DNA of 64,000 nt, from positions 434,001-498,000 of the forward strand of contig NZ_CP104285.1 of the NCBI RefSeq assembly GCF_025244905.1, in the 5' to 3' direction. Positions within the stretch are counted from its first letter, which is position 1. Each line of letters opens with the position of its first letter. Shown piece after piece: positions 47,679 through 56,163 of the stretch. The position numbers and the translations under genes were made by a program. Under the pieces are notes generated by a model. The model did not search any database. It was not told where the DNA came from and saw nothing but the letters and a program-made list of their open reading frames with translations. The DNA is from Enterobacter mori (GTDB lineage: Bacteria; Pseudomonadota; Gammaproteobacteria; Enterobacterales; Enterobacteriaceae).

Positions 47679-47978
47679 ATGAAAGAACAGTTCACAACCA
47701 CGGTGAGAGTGAAGGGGAAAGGCGACGCCAAAGCGCGCGCCTTTGCCGACGCGCTCAACCACGTTCAGGCCGCGGTGATGAAAGCCTCACCGCATATCTT
47801 ACTGCGTATTGAGCCACAGGATGTGCAGGTTGTTCAGGCGCAAGAAGCGGTGCGTAAAGAAGCGTTTCTGTTCTTCTTTTTGCGCCGGGAAAGACGCACC
47901 TACAGCGTGGAGCTGGATGTGACCGTCAACGTGACCGCCATCAATCTCGACCAGGTGGATTTCGTCACGCAACGCTGA
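47679..47978 (+). CDS. DUF4312 protein (EF_0831 type)
   Basis: The 99-residue protein starts MKEQFTTTVRVKGKGDAKA and has a basic FFFLRRERRTY segment, then a strand-rich C-terminus. The family is known only with the SFCGS, DUF4311 and DUF4310 genes. The ATG is 2 bases after the SFCGS stop; GCATAAGCATG leaves little room for a separate ribosome site, so translation is probably coupled. Function unknown; a soluble subunit of the permease is likely. Confidence 0.8.
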   Translation: MKEQFTTTVRVKGKGDAKARAFADALNHVQAAVMKASPHILLRIEPQDVQVVQAQEAVRKEAFLFFFLRRERRTYSVELDVTVNVTAINLDQVDFVTQR

Positions 47979-48000
47979 TTATTCATAAAAGGGCAGACTG

Positions 48001-48777
48001 ATGTTCTTAATTATATTAATAAAATCGCTCATCATTGGCGGCCTGGTTGGCGTCGGTGTCGGAGCCGGGGCTGCACGCATGTTTCATGCGCCTACCACTC
48101 AGGGTATGGGCGCGTTTCGTACGTTGGGGGAACTGAACTCCTGTGAAGGGGATCCGGCGTCCCACTTCTCCTTCGGGTTAGGTTTCTTCTTTAACGCCTG
48201 GGCCTCTTCCGTGGCCGCAGGTGCCTTCACACAGGACGTTGACCACCGCATCATCCCGAACTGGGGTGCTGCCGCACTGATGATCAAAAACCGTAACGTC
48301 GGCGAAACGCTGCACGATCCGCGCAAAATGGCGATTGCCTGCGGCGTGATCGGCATGCTCGTCGTGACCTTCCTTAACCTGACCGCCTCCTCCGTTCCGG
48401 CCGCGCTTCAGGTCACCGCCGTGAAGGTGCTGGTCCCGGCGGCTAACCTGCTGGTCAACACCGTGATGCCGGTGATCTTCTGGCTGGCGGCCATCGACGC
48501 GGGTAAAAAATCGGGCTTCTGGGCCACCATTTTTGGCGGCGCGGCGCAGCTGATTATGGGCAACGCCGTGCCGGGCCTGGTGCTGGGCATCCTGATCGGT
48601 AAAGGCGTGGAAGAGAGCGGCTGGAACCACGTCACCAAAGTGATGATGGCGGCTATCGTTCTGCTGTTCGTGCTGAGCGGCTTCTTCCGCGGCTTCGACA
48701 TGAAGATGATCGAATCCTTCCATCTGACCGTGCCGAACTGGCTCGACATGATCCACAACTCGCTCAGCGGTAAATAA
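48001..48777 (+). CDS. DUF4311 membrane protein (EF_0832/AHA_3913 group)
   Basis: The 258-residue protein has about six to seven hydrophobic segments, beginning MFLIILIKSLIIGGLVGVGV, with a Gly/Ala-rich N-terminus and a conserved-looking HFSFGLGFFFNAWASSVAAG. The C-terminal third has VPNWLDMIHNSLSG. I infer the first half of a two-subunit permease with the DUF4310 protein. It follows DUF4312 by 22 bases. Confidence 0.8.
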   Translation: MFLIILIKSLIIGGLVGVGVGAGAARMFHAPTTQGMGAFRTLGELNSCEGDPASHFSFGLGFFFNAWASSVAAGAFTQDVDHRIIPNWGAAALMIKNRNVGETLHDPRKMAIACGVIGMLVVTFLNLTASSVPAALQVTAVKVLVPAANLLVNTVMPVIFWLAAIDAGKKSGFWATIFGGAAQLIMGNAVPGLVLGILIGKGVEESGWNHVTKVMMAAIVLLFVLSGFFRGFDMKMIESFHLTVPNWLDMIHNSLSGK

Positions 48778-48790
48778 CAGGAGCCTCTAC

Positions 48791-49432
48791 ATGGAACAGA
48801 ATAAAGGTTTTTGGTATGCCGACTGGTCGTTCCCGATCTTCGTTGGCCTGCTCTCCTCCGGCGTCTTCGCCGGGACGCATATGTACTACCTCTACGGCAT
48901 CGGCGCGTTTAACGAAGTGGCCTTCGTGGCGATGCTGAAAGCAGGAATCGATACCGGCGTCTACGGCGCGGTGGCGGCGTTCGGCGCGAGCTTCCTGTTC
49001 GCCCGTATTATTGAAGGGTCGCTGGTGGGCATCCTCGACATCGGCGGCGCCATCCAGACCGGCGTAGGCCTTGGCGTACCGGCGCTGCTGCTGGGGGCAG
49101 GCATCATGTTCCCGGTGACCAACTTCATTGCTTCGCTGATCACCGGCCTGGTGATTGGTCTGGCGATTGGCTACGTCATCATCCTGGCGCGTAAGTTCAC
49201 CATCAACCAGAGTAACTCCACCTACGGTGCAGACGTGATGATGGGCGCGGGTAACGCCTCCGGCCGCTTCCTCGGGCCGCTGATTATCCTCAGCGCCATG
49301 ACTGCCTCCATTCCGATTGGCGTCGGTTCCCTGCTGGGCGCACTGCTGTTTTACATCTGGCAGAAGCCGATTACCGGCGGCGCGATCCTCGGTGCGATGC
49401 TGTTGGGCTGGCTGTTCCCGGTCGCCCTTTAA
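48791..49432 (+). CDS. DUF4310 membrane protein (EF_0832-EF_0833 group)
   Basis: The 213-residue protein has about six hydrophobic segments after a short soluble lead (MEQNKGFWYADWSFPIFVGL). It contains paired Gly-rich loops, DIGGAIQTGVGLGVPALLLG and YGADVMMGAGNASGRFLGP. It follows DUF4311 by 13 bases behind CAGGAGCCTCTAC. With DUF4311 it is likely the membrane part of an uncharacterised transporter. Confidence 0.8.
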   Translation: MEQNKGFWYADWSFPIFVGLLSSGVFAGTHMYYLYGIGAFNEVAFVAMLKAGIDTGVYGAVAAFGASFLFARIIEGSLVGILDIGGAIQTGVGLGVPALLLGAGIMFPVTNFIASLITGLVIGLAIGYVIILARKFTINQSNSTYGADVMMGAGNASGRFLGPLIILSAMTASIPIGVGSLLGALLFYIWQKPITGGAILGAMLLGWLFPVAL

Positions 49433-49474
49433 TACCCGCGGGCGCCCTGGCGCCCGTCTTATCAGGAGATCCTC

Positions 49475-50608
49475 ATGTTTGATTTACTCCTGCGCCGTGC
49501 GCGCCTTACCGACGATACCCTGACCGATATCGCCATTCAGGACGGGAAAATCGCGGCGCTGGGCGAGATTGACGCTCCCGCCCGTAAAACGGTTGAGCTG
49601 AGCGGCGACGTATTCGTCAGCGCGGGCTGGATTGACTCCCACGTTCACTGCTACCCGAACTCCCCCATTTACCACGACGAACCTGACAGCGTGGGCATTG
49701 CTACCGGCGTCACCACCGTGGTTGACGCGGGCAGTACCGGTGCCGACGACGTGGACGATTTCTATGAAATCACCCGCAAAGCCTCTACCGAGGTCTTTGC
49801 CCTGCTGAACATCTCACGCGTGGGCCTGATCGCCCAGAACGAGCTGGCTAACATGGCCAACATCGACGCCGATGCGGTGAAGCAGGCGGTGACGCGCCAT
49901 CCTGATTTTATCGTCGGCCTGAAAGCGCGCATGAGCAGCAGCGTGGTCGGTGAAAACGGCATTACGCCTCTGGAGCGGGCGAAAGCCATTCAGAAAGAGA
50001 ACGGCGACCTGCCGCTGATGGTGCACATTGGCAACAACCCGCCGAACCTCGACGAAATTGCCGAGCTGCTGAGTTCCGGCGACATTATCACCCACTGCTA
50101 CAACGGCAAACCCAACCGCATTCTGACGCCCTCCGGCGAGCTGCGCGCCTCCATCACCTCCGCCCTGAAGCGCGGCGTGCGGCTGGACGTCGGCCACGGT
50201 ACGGCGAGCTTCAGTTTTGAGGTGGCGAAACGCGCCATCGCGATGGGCATTCTGCCGCACACCATCAGCTCGGATATCTACTGCCGCAACCGCATCAGCG
50301 GCCCGGTCGGTTCGCTGGCAAGCGTGATGTCGAAGTTTCTCGCCATCGGCATGTCGCTGCCGCAGGTGATTGACTGCGTCACCGCCAACGCCGCCGACGG
50401 CCTGCGCCTGACGCGCAAAGGCCGGATCCAGCCGGGTCTCGACGCTGACCTGACGCTGTTCACGATTAAACGCCAGCCGACGGTGCTGACGGATGCTGAA
50501 AACGACAGCCTGCAGGCTGAACACATTCTGGTGCCGCTTGCCGCGATCCGCGCGGGCAAGGGCTACATGACCGAACAAGGGAGCACGGAACATGCCTTCG
50601 ATTTATGA
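49475..50608 (+). CDS. Amidohydrolase/deacetylase family metalloenzyme (EF_0837/AHA_3915, COG3964)
   Basis: The 377-residue TIM-barrel amidohydrolase shows a full binuclear metal site: HVHCYP (about residues 57-62), the lysine region GLKARMSS (about 149), MVHIGNN, THCYNGKPN, GHGTASFSF and TISSDIYCRN with the last metal Asp. COG3964 members include enzymes that cut N-acyl or acetyl groups, so removal of an acyl group from an amino sugar acid is a reasonable guess. The next gene overlaps its last 17 bases. Confidence 0.85.
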   Translation: MFDLLLRRARLTDDTLTDIAIQDGKIAALGEIDAPARKTVELSGDVFVSAGWIDSHVHCYPNSPIYHDEPDSVGIATGVTTVVDAGSTGADDVDDFYEITRKASTEVFALLNISRVGLIAQNELANMANIDADAVKQAVTRHPDFIVGLKARMSSSVVGENGITPLERAKAIQKENGDLPLMVHIGNNPPNLDEIAELLSSGDIITHCYNGKPNRILTPSGELRASITSALKRGVRLDVGHGTASFSFEVAKRAIAMGILPHTISSDIYCRNRISGPVGSLASVMSKFLAIGMSLPQVIDCVTANAADGLRLTRKGRIQPGLDADLTLFTIKRQPTVLTDAENDSLQAEHILVPLAAIRAGKGYMTEQGSTEHAFDL

Positions 50609-51710
50609 AAAGTACAACTTAAAACAGGTTATCAACACCTCTGGCCGCATGACGGCGCTGGGCGTCTCCACGCCGCGCCCGGAAGTGGTGCAGGCGGCGA
50701 TGGACGGCATGAATCACTATTTCGAGATGAAGGATCTGGTCAACAAAACCGGGGAGTACATCGCGAAGCTGCTGGATGTGGAAGGTGCGACGGTCGTTTC
50801 CTGCGCGTCGGCGGGCATTGCCCAGTCCGTGGCGGCGGTGCTGGTCAAAGACAGCGACTGGCTGCTGGAAAACCTGCACGTCACCCCGATTGAGAACAAC
50901 GAAATCGTCCTGCCGAAAGGCCACAACGTGAACTTTGGCGCGCCGGTGGGCAGCATGGTGGCGCTGGGCGGCGGTAAGCTGGTGGAAGCGGGCTACGCCA
51001 ACGAATGCTCTGCCGATCAGCTGGCGGCGGCAATTACCCCGCGCACGGCGGCGATCCTCTACATTAAATCTCACCACTGCGTACAGAAAAGCATGCTCAG
51101 CGTGGAGCAGGCGGCGGTTGTCGCGCGTAAACACGATCTGCCGCTGATCGTTGATGCCGCAGCGGAAGAAGATCTGCACGTGTACTACCGCTCCGGCGCG
51201 GATCTGGTGATTTACAGCGGCGCGAAGGCGATCGAAGGGCCAACCAGCGGGCTGGTAATCGGCAAAACCCAGTACGTTGAGTGGGTGAAGCGCCAGACGG
51301 CGGGCATTGGTCGTGCCATGAAGGTGGGTAAAGAGGGCATTCTCGGCCTGACCTGCGCCATCGAACACTACCTGACGGCGACCAAAGAGAGCGGGGCTGA
51401 GATGGTGGCGAAGATGACGCCGTTTATCGACGCGCTCAACACCCTGAACGGCGTCACCGCGCGCGTGGTTTGGGACAGCGCCGGTCGCGACATCGCCCGC
51501 ACCGAGATTAAATTTGACGAAGCCGCAACGGGCGTCGGCACGGGTGACCTGGTGGCGAAGCTGAAACAGGGCGAATACGCCATTTACTTCCGTGGCTACA
51601 AGGCCAACGAAGGGATTATCGAAGCGGACGTGCGCAGCGTGAATGCTGACCAGCTGAACATCGTCTACCGCCGCATTAGCGAAGTGTTAGGACAGGAGAA
51701 AAATGCATGA
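50592..51710 (+). CDS. DgaE-like PLP-dependent ammonia lyase
   Basis: The 372-residue fold-type I PLP protein belongs to the SelA/DgaE group; the PLP lysine is in YSGAKAIEGPTSG (about residue 213). DgaE of Salmonella turns D-glucosaminate 6-phosphate into 2-keto-3-deoxy-6-phosphogluconate and ammonia. Although related to selenocysteine synthase, its length and its place between an amidohydrolase and an aldolase favour a DgaE role. It overlaps both neighbours, 17 bases before and 4 after. Confidence 0.85.
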   Translation: MPSIYEKYNLKQVINTSGRMTALGVSTPRPEVVQAAMDGMNHYFEMKDLVNKTGEYIAKLLDVEGATVVSCASAGIAQSVAAVLVKDSDWLLENLHVTPIENNEIVLPKGHNVNFGAPVGSMVALGGGKLVEAGYANECSADQLAAAITPRTAAILYIKSHHCVQKSMLSVEQAAVVARKHDLPLIVDAAAEEDLHVYYRSGADLVIYSGAKAIEGPTSGLVIGKTQYVEWVKRQTAGIGRAMKVGKEGILGLTCAIEHYLTATKESGAEMVAKMTPFIDALNTLNGVTARVVWDSAGRDIARTEIKFDEAATGVGTGDLVAKLKQGEYAIYFRGYKANEGIIEADVRSVNADQLNIVYRRISEVLGQEKNA

Positions 51711-52447
51711 AACTGACCCCCAACTTTTACCGTGACCGCGTCTGCCTGAACGTGCTGGCAGGGTCGAAGGCCAACGCCAGCGCCATTTACGAGGCGGCGG
51801 AAGGCCACGTGCTGGTGGGCGTGCTCTCCAAAAACTACCCGGACGTAGCCAGCGCGGTTGCGGATATGCGCGAATACGCGAAGCTGATTGATAACGCGCT
51901 TTCCGTTGGGCTGGGCGCGGGCGATCCGAACCAGTCGGCGATGGTGAGCGAAATCTCCCGCCAGGTGCAGCCGCAGCATGTTAATCAGGTCTTTACCGGC
52001 GTCGCCACCAGCCGCGCGCTGCTGGGGCAGAATGAGTCCGTGGTCAACGGTCTGGTCTCGCCGACCGGCACCGTCGGAATGGTGAAAATCTCCACCGGCC
52101 CGCTGAGCAGCACGGCCCCGGACGGCATCGTGCCGGTTGAAACCGCGATTGCCCTGCTGAAAGATTTCGGCGGCAGCTCCATCAAATACTTCCCGATGGG
52201 CGGCCTGAAGTGCCGCGACGAGTACAAGGCGGTGGCGGAAGCCTGCGCCCGTCACGACTTCTGGCTGGAGCCAACGGGCGGTATCGATCTGGAAAACTAT
52301 GAGGAGATCCTGCAGATCGCCCTCGACGCGGGCGTGAGCAAAATCATCCCGCATATCTACAGCTCGATTATCGACAAAGCCAGCGGCGATACGCGCCCGG
52401 AAGACGTGCGCACGCTGCTTGCGATGACGAAGAAGCTGGTGAAGTAA
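51707..52447 (+). CDS. DgaF-like 2-keto-3-deoxy-6-phosphogluconate aldolase (EF_0839/AHA_3917)
   Basis: The 246-residue class I aldolase has the Schiff-base lysine in SSIKYFPMGGLK (about residue 164) and the phosphate-binding EPTGGIDL loop. DgaF-type enzymes split KDGP to pyruvate and glyceraldehyde 3-phosphate. It starts in the ATGA of the dgaE-like gene and ends the run of overlapping genes. A repeat pair follows at 52472. Confidence 0.88.
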   Translation: MKLTPNFYRDRVCLNVLAGSKANASAIYEAAEGHVLVGVLSKNYPDVASAVADMREYAKLIDNALSVGLGAGDPNQSAMVSEISRQVQPQHVNQVFTGVATSRALLGQNESVVNGLVSPTGTVGMVKISTGPLSSTAPDGIVPVETAIALLKDFGGSSIKYFPMGGLKCRDEYKAVAEACARHDFWLEPTGGIDLENYEEILQIALDAGVSKIIPHIYSSIIDKASGDTRPEDVRTLLAMTKKLVK

Positions 52448-52471
52448 AACAAAAGCAAAACCAAAACCTTA

Positions 52472-52553
52472 CCCCTCACCCCAGCCCTCTCCCCAAAGGG
52501 GAGAGGGTGTAATCGTCCCCTCTCCCCTTTGGGGAGAGGGTTAGGGTGAGGGG
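52472..52553. repeat. Paired CCCTCTCCCC-family repeat before the lactonase gene
   Basis: CCCCTCACCCC with hairpin CCCTCTCCCCaaaGGGGAGAGGG, then the mirror copy ending GGGTGAGGGG. It divides the aldolase gene from the lactonase gene, which has its own ribosome site further on. Confidence 0.85.
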
Positions 52554-52584
52554 AGGAATACCGCACAAACCCGAAGGAGCCACC

Positions 52585-53721
52585 ATGCACACCCGTACCC
52601 TGCTTGTCGCTTCACTCTCTTTACTGGCTACCGCCGCTGTTGCTCAAACCCAGTATGCCTGGGTCGGCACCTACAACCCCAACGGCGAAGGGCTTTACCG
52701 CTTTACCGTTGACCCGCAAACCGGCGCGCTGGGTAACAAAACGCTGGTGAGCAAACTGCCGAATGCGGCGCAGTTGACCCTTTCACACGACGGTAAAACG
52801 CTCTATCTGGCAAGCGAAGTGGAGCAGGGCGTGGTGCAGGCGCTGCGCGTCGGCGATAACGGGGAGCTGAGCGAGCTCAATCAGGCAGCGTCCGGCGGTG
52901 CCGGGCCGGTGTATCTTTCACTGACGCCGAACGGTAAGCATCTGCTGGTGGCGAACTATGTCAGCGGAACCGTCGCGGTGCTGCCCGTTAACGCAGACGG
53001 CAGCCTGGGGGATGCCACGGATAAACATCAGGATCAGGGCGAACCGGGTGCAGCAAAACCGGAAGCCGCTGTAGAGGGCAGTTTCGCTATCAGCGATCAC
53101 AACGGCCCGCATGCGCACATGATCGCCGCCGATCCGAGCGGGAGGTACGTTTTTTCCACCGATCTGGGGTTAGATCGCATCTATCAGTACCGCTTTGACG
53201 ATCGAACCGGAAAGCTGACGCCAAACGATCCGCCGTTTATCAGTGCCTCTTCGAAAGGGGCCGGGCCACGCCACTTTGTCTTTACGCCAAAAGGCGATGC
53301 CCTGTGGCTGATTAACGAAGAGGCGTCTACGCTCACCCATTATACCGTGAACGCCAACGGCACCTTAAAAGAGGGTAAAACGCTTTCAGCCCTGCCGGAA
53401 GGTTACAAAGGCACCAGCTTTGCTGCGGGGCTGGCATTAAGCGCCGACGGTAAACAGCTGTATGTGGCTAACCGTTTGCATAACAGCATCGGGCACTTTA
53501 CCGTAACAGCGGAAGGGACGCTGACCCATCAGGACGATATCTGGACGCGCGGCGACTATCCGCGCACCCTGACGCTCGATAAACAGGGGCGCTGGCTGTA
53601 CGTCATGAATCAGCGCAGCGACAACATTACCCGTTTCCGCGTGGCGCAGGACGGAAAATTAAGCTTTGAGCCAGACTATACCCCGGTCGGCAGCCCATCC
53701 CAGATGGTCATTTCACCTTAA
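52585..53721 (+). CDS. Secreted lactonase-family seven-bladed beta-propeller protein
   Basis: The 378-residue product has a signal peptide (MHTRTLLVASLSLLATAAVA, cleavage near AVAQTQ) and a 6-phosphogluconolactonase/YkgB-type beta propeller: YAWVGTYNPNGEGLYRFTVD, DHNGPHAHMIAADPSGRYVF and GAGPRHFVFTPKGD. E. coli Pgl is cytoplasmic and shorter, so this is a periplasmic relative. It may open a sugar-acid lactone before uptake by the permease encoded upstream. The ATG at 52585 follows CCGAAGGAGCCACC. Confidence 0.82.
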   Translation: MHTRTLLVASLSLLATAAVAQTQYAWVGTYNPNGEGLYRFTVDPQTGALGNKTLVSKLPNAAQLTLSHDGKTLYLASEVEQGVVQALRVGDNGELSELNQAASGGAGPVYLSLTPNGKHLLVANYVSGTVAVLPVNADGSLGDATDKHQDQGEPGAAKPEAAVEGSFAISDHNGPHAHMIAADPSGRYVFSTDLGLDRIYQYRFDDRTGKLTPNDPPFISASSKGAGPRHFVFTPKGDALWLINEEASTLTHYTVNANGTLKEGKTLSALPEGYKGTSFAAGLALSADGKQLYVANRLHNSIGHFTVTAEGTLTHQDDIWTRGDYPRTLTLDKQGRWLYVMNQRSDNITRFRVAQDGKLSFEPDYTPVGSPSQMVISP

Positions 53722-53740
53722 GCCGTAAGAGGACAAACCC

Positions 53741-55651
53741 GTGCGATTTCCGAACCAACGTTTAGCGCAACTTTTCGATTTGTTGCAAAACGAGACGCTG
53801 CCGCAGGACGAGCTGGCGCAGCGGCTGTCGGTCTCCACGCGAACCGTCCGTGCCGATATCACCGCCCTGAACGCGCTGCTGGCAAGCCACGGCGCGCAGT
53901 TTATTCTCAGCCGCGGCAATGGCTATCAGCTCAAAATTGACGATGCTGAACGATACCAGCAATTACAGGCATCCCACCCGCGCGCGCTGCGCATTCCCCG
54001 GACCGGTCCCGAGCGCGTGCACTATCTGGTGGTACGTTTTCTTACCTCAGCGTTTTCCCTCAAGCTGGAAGATCTGGCGGACGAGTGGTTCGTCAGCCGC
54101 GCCACGCTGCAAAGCGACATGGTGGAAGTGCGCGAGTGGTTCCATCGCTACAACCTGACGCTGGAAACCCGTCCGCGCCACGGCATGAAGCTGTTTGGCA
54201 GCGAGATGTCCACCCGCGCGTGCCTGACCGACCTGCTCTGGGAGCTGGCGCAGCAGGACAGTCTCAACCCGCTGGTGACCGAAGTTGCTCTCAACGCGGG
54301 TGTGCCGGAGCAGATGGTGGCCGTGCTGCACGAGGCGCTGACGCGACATCACATCCGCCTGACCGACGAAGGCGAGCTGTTCCTGCGCCTGTACTGCGCG
54401 GTGTCGGTACGTCGTATCAGCGAAGGTTTCCCGCTTCCGGAATTCCACGCGGAAGATGTGGAAGAGAACGTGCGTGAAGCGGCGAAAGATATTGCGGTGT
54501 CTATCCAGCATCTGGCGGGGAAACCGCTTTCGCCTTCGGAAGAGAACTGGCTGTGCGTGCACATTGCGGCGCGGCAGATTCAGGAGATTGCCCCGAGCGC
54601 CATTAACGCTGATGACGATGAAGCGCTGGTCAACTACATCCTGCGCTACATCAACACCCACTATAACTACAACCTGCTCAGCGACGAGCAGCTTCACGCG
54701 GACCTGCTCACGCACATCAAAACCATGATCACCCGCGTGCGGTATCAAATCATGATCCCCAATCCGCTGCTGGATAACATCAAGCAGCACTACCCGATGG
54801 CCTGGGATATGACCCTCGCGGCGGTGTCGAGCTGGGGGAAATACACGCCGTATGTGATCAGCGAAAACGAGATCGGCTTCCTGGTGCTGCATATTGGCGT
54901 CGGGCTGGAGCGCCACTACAACATCGGCTACCAGCGCCAGCCGCGCGTGCTGCTGGTGTGCGACGCCGGTAATGCCATGGTCCGCATGATTGAAGCAGTG
55001 CTGCAGCGTAAATACCCGCAAATTGAGGTCACGCGCACGCTTACCCTGCGCGAGTACGAGCTGGCGGAAACGATTAGTGAAGACTTTGTGATCGCCACCG
55101 CACGCGTCAGCGAAAAGTCGAAACCGGTGGTGACGATCGCCCCGTTCCCGACTGATTATCAGTTAGAGCAGATCGGCAAGCTGGTGCTGGTGGACCGCAC
55201 CCGCCCGTGGATGCTGGATAAATACTTCGACGCGGCCCATTTCCGCATTATCGACAAGCCTGTTGACCAGCAAACGCTGTTCCGGGAACTGTGCACGCAG
55301 CTTGAAGGCGAGGGGTTTGTCGGCGCAGAGTTTCTGGACTCCGTCGTCGAGCGTGAAGCCATCGTCAGCACCATGCTCGGCGACGGCATTGCGCTGCCGC
55401 ACTCACTCGGCCTGCTGGCGCAGAAAACGGTGGTCTATACCGTGCTCGCCCCGCACGGCGTCCCGTGGGGGGACGAAACCGCGCACGTCATCTTCCTGCT
55501 CGCCATCAGCAAAAGCGAATACGAAGAGGCGATGGCGATTTACGATATCTTCGTCACCTTCCTGCGCGAGCGGGCAATGTCGCGGCTGTGTGGCTGCGGA
55601 GATTTTGCCGCGTTTAAGGCGGTGGCAATGGAGAGTTTGAGTCGGTTTTGA
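53741..55651 (+). CDS. PRD-type transcriptional activator with EIIB and EIIA domains
   Basis: The 636-residue protein has an N-terminal winged helix (LPQDELAQRLSVSTRTVRAD), a second helix-turn-helix of Mga type (LKLEDLADEWFVSRATLQSD), two PRDs (about 185-290 and 295-400), an EIIB-like domain (VLLVCDAGNAMVRMIEAVLQ) and a C-terminal EIIA-like domain with the active histidine in ALPHSLGLL. Such MtlR/LicR-like proteins activate sugar operons and are tuned by phosphorylation from HPr and a cognate EIIB. It starts with GTG 20 bases after the lactonase and very likely controls the operon at 46983. Confidence 0.9.
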   Translation: MRFPNQRLAQLFDLLQNETLPQDELAQRLSVSTRTVRADITALNALLASHGAQFILSRGNGYQLKIDDAERYQQLQASHPRALRIPRTGPERVHYLVVRFLTSAFSLKLEDLADEWFVSRATLQSDMVEVREWFHRYNLTLETRPRHGMKLFGSEMSTRACLTDLLWELAQQDSLNPLVTEVALNAGVPEQMVAVLHEALTRHHIRLTDEGELFLRLYCAVSVRRISEGFPLPEFHAEDVEENVREAAKDIAVSIQHLAGKPLSPSEENWLCVHIAARQIQEIAPSAINADDDEALVNYILRYINTHYNYNLLSDEQLHADLLTHIKTMITRVRYQIMIPNPLLDNIKQHYPMAWDMTLAAVSSWGKYTPYVISENEIGFLVLHIGVGLERHYNIGYQRQPRVLLVCDAGNAMVRMIEAVLQRKYPQIEVTRTLTLREYELAETISEDFVIATARVSEKSKPVVTIAPFPTDYQLEQIGKLVLVDRTRPWMLDKYFDAAHFRIIDKPVDQQTLFRELCTQLEGEGFVGAEFLDSVVEREAIVSTMLGDGIALPHSLGLLAQKTVVYTVLAPHGVPWGDETAHVIFLLAISKSEYEEAMAIYDIFVTFLRERAMSRLCGCGDFAAFKAVAMESLSRF

Positions 55652-55657
55652 GATAAG

Positions 55658-55681
55658 GGCGGATGGATATTATCCGCCTTT
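55658..55681. terminator. Terminator between the PRD regulator and nrdG
   Basis: GGCGGAT-(7)-ATCCGCC plus TTT serves the regulator gene on the plus strand; the two genes converge across only 32 bases. Confidence 0.6.
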
Positions 55682-55683
55682 GA

Positions 55684-56148
55684 TCAACGCAGATGATGCA
55701 CAACCTGGTTGCTGCTGCCGCGCCAGATGAGCGCCGGGTCTTTTAAATCCTGCACGAACTTGCCGTCGACCAGGACGTTAATCAGATCCACCACTTCCAT
55801 TTGCTGCGCGTTCAGCTCATTCAGCCTGTATCCCGTCCAGACCCAGATATCCTTTCCCGCGCACTCGCGGCGAATGCGTTTCACTAGCTTCAGGATCTCC
55901 GGCACGTTTTGCGGATGGAGCGGATCGCCGCCGGAGAGGGAAATCCCCTGGCGTTTGATGCGCGTGTCGTTCAGGTCGTTGATGATTTTATCTTCCATCT
56001 CCGCGGTGAACGGCATGCCGGAATTCAGGCGCCAGGTGCTTTTGTTGTAGCAGCCGGGGCATTCGTGGACGCAGCCTGAAACAAACAGGGTGCAGCGGGT
56101 GCCGGGACCGTTGACGATGTCGACGGGGTAGTATTGATGGTAATTCAT
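55684..56148 (-). CDS. nrdG: Anaerobic ribonucleotide reductase activating protein
   Basis: NrdG is the radical SAM activase that makes the glycyl radical on NrdD. The 154-residue protein has the cluster motif CVHECPGCYNKST (Cys-x3-Cys-x2-Cys, about residues 26-33) and GGDPLHPQN for SAM binding. Length equals E. coli. It lies downstream of nrdD, separated by a repeat pair. Confidence 0.97.
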   Translation of the reverse strand: MNYHQYYPVDIVNGPGTRCTLFVSGCVHECPGCYNKSTWRLNSGMPFTAEMEDKIINDLNDTRIKRQGISLSGGDPLHPQNVPEILKLVKRIRRECAGKDIWVWTGYRLNELNAQQMEVVDLINVLVDGKFVQDLKDPALIWRGSSNQVVHHLR

Positions 56149-56163
56149 AGCGTTAACCTGATG

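Noticed and set aside
50592..51710. Selenocysteine synthase SelA as identity of the PLP enzyme
   Set aside because: It is shorter than SelA, lies between an amidohydrolase and an aldolase, and overlaps both; a DgaE-type lyase fits better.
54047..55021. 324-codon minus-strand frame opposite the PRD regulator
   Set aside because: Antisense shadow; the plus-strand frame has complete domains.
41627..55651. Prophage or integrative element
   Set aside because: No integrase, transposase, tRNA target or direct-repeat ends were seen; the accessory genes are metabolic and stress-related.
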